Counted from the first letter of the stretch, positions 1 to 6,092 are shown. The stretch is DNA of 7,294 bases from CAYGWP01 sp964353455 (GCA_964353455.1 CAYGWP010000108.1:1-7294), one strand, 5' to 3'. A program made the numbers and translations. The notes: generated by a model not told the origin, from the sequence alone.

Positions 1-41
1 TCTGAGATAGTTCCTTAGTTGCCCGCGACCCTTCCTACTCT

Positions 42-66
42 GCGAAGCAGCGCTTCGCTGTGAAGC
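42..66. repeat. Overlapping inverted repeats in the region after the operon
   Basis: GCGAAGC (42-48) and GCTTCGC (52-58) form a perfect seven-base inverted repeat with a three-base centre. The GCTTC of the second arm (52-56) can instead pair with a GAAGC at 62-66, giving two mutually exclusive hairpins. It lies about 30 bases beyond the last stop codon of the operon. No U-tract follows on the minus strand, so I do not call it an intrinsic terminator. I see no gene in 1-94. Confidence 0.5.
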
Positions 67-94
67 ACGAGTCGGCTACGCTCAGGGCAGGCTC

Positions 95-577
95 TTACGG
101 TCGCGGCTCGGTGTTGGTGCGTGCGGCGAGTCGCCCGCGGACGTACTGCTCGAAAGTCGGAAGTCCCGCCTCGCCCCAGCGTCGCTCAATGCGGGTCTTC
201 ATCTCGTTATTGGCCCGCAGCAGGGCCGCAAGCGACGCCCGCTCGCCCTCCTGGGCCACCGCCTCCAGTTGGCGGTCGTGGGTGTCCACCGTCAGCACCC
301 ATTGTTCGGACTCAGGGATGCGGTCGAGGCCGAGTTTCATGTGCGGATAGACCCGGTTCCCCAGTCGGAGTCGGATTCGCTCGCACTGGTCGGGCGCCGC
401 GGCGGCCGGAGCGCGCTCAAAGACCTCGCCGGCAGCCACTTCCGCGACCGAATCGCCCGCCGGCCAATGGAGCCGCGCGCAAACGGCCGGCGGCACCGGC
501 GACTCGCCGTAAGCCTCCTCCATGTACAGGCGAACCGCCTGTTCCAGCATCGTTCTGCTGAATGCCTTGAGTTCCAA
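95..577 (-). CDS. Conserved-looking hypothetical protein, 160 residues (start uncertain)
   Basis: The last gene of the operon in this window, stop TAA at 97-95. I do not recognise it. Features read directly, numbered from TTG 577: a helical N-terminus (MLEQAVRLYMEEAYG, 10-24), an Ala/Pro-rich middle, RLRLGNR (69-75) running into VYPHMKLGL (76-84), then TVDTHDR (96-102), then a charged helical tail with NNEMKTRIERRW and LPTFEQYVRGRL. The YPHMK and VDTHD blocks look like conserved cores, with two histidines about 20 residues apart. There is no signal peptide or membrane segment in this frame. The start is unclear: TTG 577 keeps the helical N-terminus but has GAGG only two bases before it; ATG 550 gives 151 residues with no visible ribosome binding site; the frame is open to 652, overlapping the 35-residue gene. 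Coding density and base use match the neighbours, so the gene itself is likely real. Confidence 0.75.
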   Translation of the reverse strand: MELKAFSRTMLEQAVRLYMEEAYGESPVPPAVCARLHWPAGDSVAEVAAGEVFERAPAAAAPDQCERIRLRLGNRVYPHMKLGLDRIPESEQWVLTVDTHDRQLEAVAQEGERASLAALLRANNEMKTRIERRWGEAGLPTFEQYVRGRLAARTNTEPRP

Positions 578-596
578 GACCTCGCCCGTAAACGCC

Positions 597-704
597 TCAG
601 GATGCTCTCTGAAGGATGGCCACCGTCGCCAGCAGCACCAGCCACACGGCATAGACCGCCGCGGCGGCGTAGAAGAACCAATGGGTGCGGCGCCTGCCCG
701 CCAT
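597..704 (-). CDS. Small single-pass membrane protein, 35 residues, unrecognised
   Basis: An ATG at 704-702 opens a 35-codon frame ending in TGA at 599-597. The product has a basic start (AGRRRTH, residues 2-8) followed by a continuous aromatic and hydrophobic segment (about 9-31: WFFYAAAAVYAVWLVLLATVAI), then LQRAS. This predicts one membrane helix with the N-terminus inside by the positive-inside rule. It starts 25 bases after the Minf_1886-family stop and ends about 20 bases before the next gene, so it fills the gap in the operon. The ribosome binding site is weak: GAGG with only two bases before the ATG. Membrane-type composition, the charge pattern and the fit in the gap support a real gene. 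A chance frame, or an anchor split off the following gene by a frameshift, cannot be excluded. Confidence 0.62.
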   Translation of the reverse strand: MAGRRRTHWFFYAAAAVYAVWLVLLATVAILQRAS

Positions 705-729
705 AGCCTCGGCGGCGGCGGGGCCCGTG

Positions 730-1140
730 TCAGGCCCCGGCGCTGTGCTCATCGGAAGGCCCCGGTTTCACGTGCAATTCGAAGGCCCGGTCGAGGGCTG
801 CCTCGAAATCGACGACGCCGGCGAAGTCTTCGCGCCGGTCCTCATCGGTTTTCCTGAGGAGCCCCACATCAACCATGCTGAAAACGATCTCGCCGACGTC
901 CTCGGACCGGCGCACGCCCCAGGCGTCGAGGACCGTCCGCGCGAGTCGCCCGAACTGGGCCAGGGCGTACTCGCACAGGCCATCGCACAACTCGCGGCCG
1001 CTTACGTGCCCCATCCGGCCGCCCTTCTGCACCGTGAACTGGAGGGCCTCGGAGACGAAGGCGTACGCCTCCCGTGCGTACCGCTTATCGCGCTGGACGA
1101 TCTGGTCGAGAAGGTCTTCCGCTGATTGACGCTTGGCCAT
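730..1140 (-). CDS. Minf_1886 family protein, function unknown
   Basis: 136 residues from ATG 1140. A GTG two codons earlier (1146) is possible, but it leaves almost no room after the GGAA upstream, so the ATG is preferred. I recognise the pattern of a small conserved family of Planctomycetota and Verrucomicrobiota named after a Methylacidiphilum locus: helix AYAFVSEALQFTV (25-37), HVSGREL (45-51), a helical stretch ending ALAQFG, the core AWGVRRSEDVGEIVF (73-87), and GLLRKTDEDRREDF (93-106). It is probably soluble and mostly helical. It has no signal peptide, membrane segment or catalytic motif that I can name; two cysteines (C52, C56) are spaced C-x3-C. No function is established to my knowledge. 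It sits 13 bases after metG and is surely in the same transcript. The family call is from memory of the pattern, not a search. Confidence 0.85.
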   Translation of the reverse strand: MAKRQSAEDLLDQIVQRDKRYAREAYAFVSEALQFTVQKGGRMGHVSGRELCDGLCEYALAQFGRLARTVLDAWGVRRSEDVGEIVFSMVDVGLLRKTDEDRREDFAGVVDFEAALDRAFELHVKPGPSDEHSAGA

Positions 1141-1153
1141 GCCCACGTTCCGA

Positions 1154-2806
1154 CTAGAGAGGATGCGCGGCCTGCTCGGCCGCCGTCTCCTTGATCATCG
1201 CCTCGATGGCCGCTCTTTCCACGCGCTCGGCGATCCGCTCATAGGCGCCGATTGCCCGGTCCTCGACCCGCTCCGCCAGCCGCTGGAAGTCCGGCGTCGG
1301 CACGCCCAGCAGGCGCCCCACCTTCTCGGCGAAGCGAGGCAGGACGGGACCCAGGTACGCCGCAAGAAGGCGGACCCCGTTCAGTGCCGCCGTCAAGGCC
1401 ACGCGGGCACGCTCCGGGTCGGACTTGGCGGTCTCCCAGGGCTTTTCGCGTTCCATGTACCGGTTGAGTGCATCGGCCTGGGCGGTTATGGCGCGGATGG
1501 CGGCGGCGTACTCGACGGCCTCGTACGCGCGGCCAACGTCGGCGGAAGCGGCCTGGATGGAATCCACGACGGCGCGGCCTCCGGCATCCATGCGGCCCAG
1601 GCGGTTATCGAGGCGCCGCGCCAGAAGCCCCGCCGACCGGCTCGGAAGGTTCGCCAGATTCCCCACAAGGTCGGCGTTCACGCGGGCCGCAAAGTCCTGT
1701 GTCGAAAGGCCCAGGTCCGACGTATCCGGCCCCAGTTTGCACGCATAGTAGTACCGCAGGTACTGCGGGTCCAGGTGCTTCAGGTACGTGGCCGCGTTGA
1801 TGAACGTCCCGCGGGTCTTCGACATCTTCAGGCCGCCCACCGTCAGGAACCCGTGGACGAATATCCGCATCGGCATCCGGAACCCCGCCCCCGCCAGCAT
1901 GGCGGGCCAGAAGAGCGTGTGGAAGTACAGGATGTCCTTGCCGATGAAGTGGTACAGTTCGGCCTCCTCGGAGACCCAGTACGAGTCCAGGTCGCGGCCG
2001 TTGCGCTTGCACCACTCGTGTGTGCTGGCGATGTAGCCGATGGGGGCGTCCCACCAGACGTAGAAGTACTTATCCTTCTCGCCGGGGATCGTGAATCCGA
2101 CGTACGGCGCATCGCGCGAGATGTCCCAGTCCTGGAGGCCCGCCTGGAACCACTCCTGGAGTTTGGCCACCACCTGCGGATGCAGGTGTTCGGGACTGAC
2201 CCACTGGCGGAGCATGTCGGCGTAGGCCGAGAGTTTGAAGAAGTAGTGGTCGGACGGGCGGAACGTGATCGGCCGCCCGTCGATCGCCGCACGCGGGTCG
2301 ATCATGTCTGCCGGCGTATAGACCGCGCCGCAGGCCTCGCAACTGTCGCCATACTGGTCGGCCGCGCGGCACTTCGGGCACGTCCCGCGGATGTACCGGT
2401 CCGGCAGGAACATTCCGAGCGTTTCGCTGTACGCCTGGCGGATCTGGCGTTTTTCGATGTGCCCGCGCTCGCGGACCCGCTCGAAGATCCGCTCGGCCAG
2501 CGCCCGGTTCTCCGGCGAATCGGTCGTGTAGAAGTTGTCGAAGCCGACGTCGAAGCCGGCGAAATCCCGCCGATGCTCCGCGTGATAGCGCTCGACCAGC
2601 GCCTCGGGCGTCACCCCCTCGGCCTGGGCGCGCAGCATGATCGGCGTGCCGTGGGCGTCGTCGGCGCACATGTACAGGCAGTCATGGCCGCACGACTTCT
2701 GGTATCGCGCCCAGATGTCGGCCTGGATGTACTCGACGAGGTGGCCGATGTGGATCGGCCCGTTGGCGTACGGCAAGGCTGCGGTGATCAGGATGTGTCG
2801 AGGCAC
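1154..2806 (-). CDS. metG: Methionyl-tRNA synthetase, single-zinc-knuckle E. coli type without C-terminal domain
   Basis: Cytoplasmic class I synthetase that charges tRNA-Met, including the initiator, with methionine at the expense of ATP. It has 550 residues from GTG 2806, so the protein begins MPRHILITAALPYANGP. HIGH signature at residues 19-22; zinc knuckle CPKC...CEAC with C143, C146, C156 and C159; methionine-pocket segment WWDAPIGYI at 251-259; and KMSKT at 327-331 in place of the usual KMSKS. Positions align closely with the E. coli enzyme up to about residue 550. It then stops, so the C-terminal tRNA-binding/dimerisation domain of the 677-residue E. coli protein is absent; the E. coli core is known to be active without it. 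The anticodon-binding helical domain (about 380-540) is present. The start one base after the ricT stop implies coupling. The next gene begins 13 bases after its stop. Confidence 0.96.
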   Translation of the reverse strand: MPRHILITAALPYANGPIHIGHLVEYIQADIWARYQKSCGHDCLYMCADDAHGTPIMLRAQAEGVTPEALVERYHAEHRRDFAGFDVGFDNFYTTDSPENRALAERIFERVRERGHIEKRQIRQAYSETLGMFLPDRYIRGTCPKCRAADQYGDSCEACGAVYTPADMIDPRAAIDGRPITFRPSDHYFFKLSAYADMLRQWVSPEHLHPQVVAKLQEWFQAGLQDWDISRDAPYVGFTIPGEKDKYFYVWWDAPIGYIASTHEWCKRNGRDLDSYWVSEEAELYHFIGKDILYFHTLFWPAMLAGAGFRMPMRIFVHGFLTVGGLKMSKTRGTFINAATYLKHLDPQYLRYYYACKLGPDTSDLGLSTQDFAARVNADLVGNLANLPSRSAGLLARRLDNRLGRMDAGGRAVVDSIQAASADVGRAYEAVEYAAAIRAITAQADALNRYMEREKPWETAKSDPERARVALTAALNGVRLLAAYLGPVLPRFAEKVGRLLGVPTPDFQRLAERVEDRAIGAYERIAERVERAAIEAMIKETAAEQAAHPL

Positions 2807-2807
2807 G

Positions 2808-4352
2808 TCAGTTCCCCTGTTGCGTATCAGGCGGCGAAGCGTCTTGAGGCGGCGGGGGCGAAGGAGGCGCAGACTGCCCTCCGGGTCCCTGAGGACCGGC
2901 CTGCGGGCCGCCTTGCGGGCCACCACGGCCGCGGTTTCGGCCGCCGCGACGGCGACGACGCCCCCGGCGATTGCGGTTCTCCTGGCCGGACTGCCCGCCG
3001 GGTTGTCCGCCTGATTGAGGCGGCCTACTGGCCGGAGGCGGACCGGCGGCAGCGTCGGCTAAGGGTTCAGACACCTTCTCCGGCCGTTCGGAAATGGCGT
3101 CAGACCCCGCGCGCGGCGGCGCGCCGGCAAGCGGCTGATCACGCGGCGGCCGGGCTTCCACTGGGCGCTCGGCGACCATCTCGGGCGGAGGTTCGCCGGC
3201 GGCCTCATCGGGGCCCGCCTGGGCGGGGACCTCGGCCTCGTCATCGGGCGCCGGGGACGCAACCGGCTGCCCTTCACGTTCCAACAGGCTCTCTACGGGC
3301 ACGTTGATCCTGGTGCCCGTCTCAAGCAGCACGCCGACCAATTGCGAGACGATGTCGGTATCCACCACCTTGCCGCGCCCCTGGGCCGTCACGACAAGGG
3401 TGTTCTTTCGCGGCAGGTTCCGGGCGAGGTCGCGGTACGTGGCGTGCTCGAACCGCAGGCAGCACATGAGTCGTCCGCAACGGCCGGAGATCTTAGTGGG
3501 GTCGAGCGTCGCCTTCTGGACCTTCGCCATCTTCATGGAGACGGGTTCGAGTTCTTTGATCCACGCGCGGCAGCAGAGGGGCCGGCCGCAGCGTTCGTAG
3601 TCGCCCAGCAGCCGGGCCTCGTCGCGGACGCCGATCTGGCGCATCTCGATCCGCGTCTGGAACTCGTGAGCCAGGTCGCGCACCAGGGCGCGGAAATCAA
3701 CCCGCTGCTCCGAGACGAAGTAGAAGACGATCCGGTCGCCGCCGAAGAGGTGTTCGGCGGCGGCCATCTTCATCGGGAGGCCGCGCGCCGCGATGCACTG
3801 CTTGGCGAACGCGAACTCGCGCTTCTCGCTGTCCCTCAGGTGCCGCTCCTCGACCTCGTCGGCGTGGGTGACGGCGCGCAAGAGATCGCCGCGAATCTGC
3901 GGCGGAATGCCCCCGGGCGCACCGCAGCCGTCCCACTTACAGACAATCGAGCCGATCTCCTGGCCCCGGTCCGACTTGATGACCACCCGCTGGCCCGAGC
4001 GCCATTCCTCCATACCGAGGATGAACCGGCCCAGGAGGCCCATCACCCCATACCGGACGATAACAGTGGGCTTGTCGGTCTCGGTCATAAGAACCGGGGC
4101 CGGGGCGGTGGCTTCCACTGCCGGGACTTCCAGGGGCGCGGCCACGGAAGACGCGGTCGCGGCTTCGGCAGGCGCAACCGGCTCCTGCGTTGCCGGCGGA
4201 GGGGCGTCCGGCGCGGGCGCAGGGGCCTCGGGCCCGCCATTCGGGGCCGGCGGCGAGGACGCGCCCTCTTCCGCAATCCGATTCCCCCCCGCCCTTAACG
4301 AACTGGCGGGCGCCGGGGTCGGCGATCCCTCCGGGGGCTTCTCTTCTGTCAC
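2808..4352 (-). CDS. ricT: RicT / PSP1-family regulatory Fe-S protein with long disordered N- and C-terminal extensions
   Basis: 514 residues from GTG 4352. The PSP1 core (about 95-360) matches the RicT/YaaT family, known in Bacillus subtilis as part of the RicA-RicF-RicT complex that binds [4Fe-4S] clusters and influences RNase Y-dependent mRNA processing. Visible hallmarks are two cysteine groups, CGRPLCC (C255, C260, C261) and CGRLMCC (C292, C297, C298), flanking VSMKMAKVQ and the signature DPTKISGRCGR. Extra cysteines are C138, C143 and C186. Residues 1-90 are Pro/Ala-rich and disordered. Residues 360-514 are acidic and Pro-rich, then strongly basic: an Arg run at 459-478 with RGRGG, then Gly/Pro/Gln repeats. 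B. subtilis RicT is near 275 residues, so about half of this protein is extension. It is the first gene of the operon and ends one base before metG. Its partners RicA and RicF are not in the window, so a RicAFT complex is not shown here. Confidence 0.92.
   Translation of the reverse strand: MTEEKPPEGSPTPAPASSLRAGGNRIAEEGASSPPAPNGGPEAPAPAPDAPPPATQEPVAPAEAATASSVAAPLEVPAVEATAPAPVLMTETDKPTVIVRYGVMGLLGRFILGMEEWRSGQRVVIKSDRGQEIGSIVCKWDGCGAPGGIPPQIRGDLLRAVTHADEVEERHLRDSEKREFAFAKQCIAARGLPMKMAAAEHLFGGDRIVFYFVSEQRVDFRALVRDLAHEFQTRIEMRQIGVRDEARLLGDYERCGRPLCCRAWIKELEPVSMKMAKVQKATLDPTKISGRCGRLMCCLRFEHATYRDLARNLPRKNTLVVTAQGRGKVVDTDIVSQLVGVLLETGTRINVPVESLLEREGQPVASPAPDDEAEVPAQAGPDEAAGEPPPEMVAERPVEARPPRDQPLAGAPPRAGSDAISERPEKVSEPLADAAAGPPPASRPPQSGGQPGGQSGQENRNRRGRRRRRGGRNRGRGGPQGGPQAGPQGPGGQSAPPSPPPPQDASPPDTQQGN
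2814..2818 (-). promoter_or_regulatory. metG ribosome binding site inside the ricT 3' end
   Basis: AGGGG (2818-2814) is encoded in the last codons of ricT, seven bases before GTG 2806. The ricT stop TGA (2810-2808) falls between them, so terminating ribosomes are placed next to the metG start. This decides the metG start: the frame could be extended to 2926, but that would add 40 residues of basic, non-family sequence read out of the ricT tail. Confidence 0.75.
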
Positions 4353-4359
4353 GATTATG

Positions 4360-4380
4360 CCTCCGGCCCAAGATGGGCCG
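4360..4380 (-). promoter_or_regulatory. ricT ribosome binding site abutted by a perfect leader hairpin
   Basis: GGAGG (4364-4360) stands seven bases before GTG 4352 and supports that start over the internal ATG at 4088, which has no visible ribosome binding site. Immediately upstream, CGGCCCA (4380-4374), loop TCT, and TGGGCCG (4370-4364) form a perfect seven-pair hairpin whose last G is the first G of the GGAGG. The stem would sit directly against the ribosome binding site in the mRNA. A control role is inference. Confidence 0.72.
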
Positions 4381-4408
4381 TCTGAAGACGTTGATTACCA
4401 GCCGCCAG

Positions 4409-4437
4409 ATTGTATCGGCCGACAGGAGAACCTTCAA
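4409..4437 (-). promoter_or_regulatory. Sigma70-type promoter of the ricT-metG operon
   Basis: On the minus strand a -35 TTGAAG (4437-4432) and a -10 TACAAT (4414-4409) are separated by exactly 17 bases. They lie after the terminator-like hairpin at 4478-4501 and about 57 bases before the ricT start codon. Four of six bases match the -35 consensus and five of six the -10. This is the strongest promoter candidate in the window and would drive the five-gene run down to position 95. Confidence 0.72.
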
Positions 4438-4477
4438 CCGCGTTCTGGCCCGTTCCCTGGACCTCTCGCCAAGACAA

Positions 4478-4501
4478 CACGGCCCGCCCAGGCGGGCCGT
4501 G
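4478..4501 (-). terminator. Probable intrinsic terminator after the exported TPR-like protein
   Basis: A perfect 11-base inverted repeat (4478-4488 against 4491-4501, core ACGGCCCGCC / GGCGGGCCGT) with a two-base centre, realistically about 10 pairs and a four-base loop. It lies about 35 bases past the stop at 4537. On the minus strand it is followed by TTGTCTTGG, which is U-rich but interrupted, so termination may be less efficient than at the clpC terminator. Confidence 0.7.
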
Positions 4502-4536
4502 GCAAACAATTGTCCAGCATGGTCCGGGAGCGCAGC

Positions 4537-6072
4537 CTACTTCTTGCCGCCGAGCATGGCGTCCAGAATAGCCTTCTCCGGACCGGGGCCTTGTGTCCTG
4601 ACGGCCGCAACATGGTTCAGATACAGCAGCGCATCTTCGAGCCGCCCGGCGGCGAAATAGACGTAGCCGATCGTCAGGCTCGACTCTTCGTTGCCGCGCC
4701 TGCTCTTCAGGTCGGCCTTCAGGTCGGCGATGATGCGATCAAGGATCTCCGGCTTCGGATAGACGGACCTGATGCCGGGGGCCTCTTTCGCCCATTCGGG
4801 GTGCGCCCGCAGCATCTGGTCCAGCAAGATTGCCGCATGTGAATACCGCCGGTCGCCCAGCAAGGCGTTGATCCGTCCGAAGGCCGGGGCGGCCTTGCTC
4901 GGGTCCATCGTGGCCGCCGCCGCGAATAGCGGCTCGGCCTTGAGGAAACTCAGTTCCGTCATCGCGGTTTCCGCCCGCTTCATGTACTCGGCGTAGGTGG
5001 CCGGGGGCCTGTATGGCTGCGGAACAGGCGGGATGCCGGGCGGTGACATCTCCCCTTCCTTCATGCCGGGAAGGAGGGGTTGCTCTTCGCCTGGAAGCGG
5101 CACCGTCGCAGCACCGCCCTTGGCGGGAGGCTTGGAGGGCGGCACCGGGGTTTCCTCCGGCGGTTTCGCCCGTTCCTTCATCGCGGCTTCACGCACCATC
5201 CAGTAGAGGGCCGACTGCGTGGACTCGAACGGATCGGTCGCGTTGCTCGTCTCGCCTTCGCCAGGCTGGAAGTTCTTGGTCTGCATCCGGCCTGCCTCGC
5301 CGGTCTCGGCGGGCGCCTCGGTCTTGATGCCGAGCCGCCGGTCCACCGGCTTCTTGGGGATGCCCAGCCTTGTGTCGGGCGGTTCCATTTGCCCGCGCAT
5401 TGCGGCCGATTCCGGCGTTGCAGCGCGACCTTCGATAAGCGCATTGACCCATTCCATGGAAGCCTGCGGCAGGTAGAGCCCGCCCGGCGCCCGGACTGCC
5501 GGAGCCGGGGCAGCGCGAGGCGTAACAATACCCGTATTAACCCCACTCGTCGGCGCCGGCATGTATCCCGGCATCGCGGAATTCAGGTTCGGCAACGTAT
5601 ATGGCGCGCGGGCGCCCGGCATTGGAGTCGCAAAACGCGTCTCCGCCGTGCCAATGTTCGTCACGCTGGCCGAACTGGGGAAATACGGCAGCGTCTGACC
5701 CCACTCCAGGCCTGTGCCGATGTCCGCGATGCCGATGGAATCGCGATTGAAGTTCGACAGGGCCAGCGACGGCAATCGCACCGACAGTTGGCTGCCTGTC
5801 TGGTTGAACGGGATGCTGCCCTGGAACGACCGGCCGCCGCGGACGTTGCCCGTCAGTTCAAGGTTCTGATACTGGAGCGAGCCGAAGGCGTACGGGTCCA
5901 CGCGCGGGGGCGGCGTAAGACCATAGCCGTAGTTCCCCGACGGGATATACGTGGGACTCGTGTACCGCAGGTCGTACCTGAGCGGCACGTAGTACTGTCC
6001 CAGCGCGGGGGCCGCCGCGGAGACCGCCGCTATCGCCACCGCAAGGCTGATGATGATCCTGAGGGTTCTCAT
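4537..6072 (-). CDS. Exported protein with Pro/Ala-rich linker and C-terminal TPR-like repeats, function unknown
   Basis: 511 residues from ATG 6072, chosen for its GGAGG five bases upstream. Residues 1-25 form a signal peptide: RTLR basic start, hydrophobic core at 6-22 and a likely cut after ALG25, giving Q26 as the mature N-terminus. Residues 26-60 are rich in Tyr and Pro. Residues 65-145 look like a folded module (NLELTGNVRGG at 70-80, then alternating polar and hydrophobic segments). Residues 150-355 are low complexity, rich in Pro, Ala and Gly, with a doubled RLGI motif (235-238 and 246-249). Residues 358-425 and 464-490 are amphipathic helical pairs with TPR spacing, including KAEPLFAAAATMDP and AGRLEDALLYLNHV. 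No catalytic motif or lipobox is seen. It probably acts outside the cytoplasmic membrane as a scaffold or binding protein. It appears to be transcribed alone, between a TATAAT box and a terminator-like hairpin. I do not recognise a named family. Confidence 0.85.
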   Translation of the reverse strand: MRTLRIIISLAVAIAAVSAAAPALGQYYVPLRYDLRYTSPTYIPSGNYGYGLTPPPRVDPYAFGSLQYQNLELTGNVRGGRSFQGSIPFNQTGSQLSVRLPSLALSNFNRDSIGIADIGTGLEWGQTLPYFPSSASVTNIGTAETRFATPMPGARAPYTLPNLNSAMPGYMPAPTSGVNTGIVTPRAAPAPAVRAPGGLYLPQASMEWVNALIEGRAATPESAAMRGQMEPPDTRLGIPKKPVDRRLGIKTEAPAETGEAGRMQTKNFQPGEGETSNATDPFESTQSALYWMVREAAMKERAKPPEETPVPPSKPPAKGGAATVPLPGEEQPLLPGMKEGEMSPPGIPPVPQPYRPPATYAEYMKRAETAMTELSFLKAEPLFAAAATMDPSKAAPAFGRINALLGDRRYSHAAILLDQMLRAHPEWAKEAPGIRSVYPKPEILDRIIADLKADLKSRRGNEESSLTIGYVYFAAGRLEDALLYLNHVAAVRTQGPGPEKAILDAMLGGKK

Positions 6073-6077
6073 GGAAA

Positions 6078-6092
6078 CCTCCACGGGGGAGG
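6078..6092 (-). promoter_or_regulatory. Ribosome binding site that fixes the start at 6072, with a possible masking hairpin
   Basis: GGAGG (6082-6078) lies five bases before ATG 6072-6070, which is ideal spacing. The longer reading frame would start at GTG 6084, which overlaps this Shine-Dalgarno sequence, so the ATG is the better start. A CCTCC block at 6092-6088 can pair with the GGAGG across a five-base loop, so the leader could fold over its own ribosome binding site. The pairing is visible in the sequence; any regulatory effect is inference. Confidence 0.75.

Noticed and set aside
2807..2926. A 40-residue N-terminal extension of MetG
   Set aside because: The frame is open there, but it reads through the ricT tail in another frame, gives a basic low-quality segment, and the GTG at 2806 has an AGGGG seven bases upstream and matches the family N-terminus.
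1133..3307. A 724-codon open frame on the plus strand opposite metG and the ricT tail
   Set aside because: It lies antisense to two genes with clear family motifs. Its translation is rich in Arg, Gly, Val and Pro without any motif, as expected of an antisense shadow in GC-rich DNA.
4086..4088. ATG at 4088 as the ricT start, which would remove the disordered N-terminus
   Set aside because: No Shine-Dalgarno sequence precedes it, whereas GTG 4352 has GGAGG at seven-base spacing and a promoter in the right place.
3342..4298. A 318-codon open frame on the plus strand opposite ricT
   Set aside because: It is complementary to the conserved PSP1 core with its cysteine motifs, and the plus-strand product has no motif.
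5044..5076. Near-palindrome of CCCCTTCC and GGAAGGAGGGG
   Set aside because: It lies inside the Pro-rich linker of the exported protein and has a bulge; codon choice for Pro, Gly, Glu and Lys explains it well enough.
6073..6084. GTG 6084 as the start of the exported protein
   Set aside because: It overlaps the GGAGG that serves ATG 6072, leaving the GTG itself without a ribosome binding site; the signal peptide is complete from the ATG.
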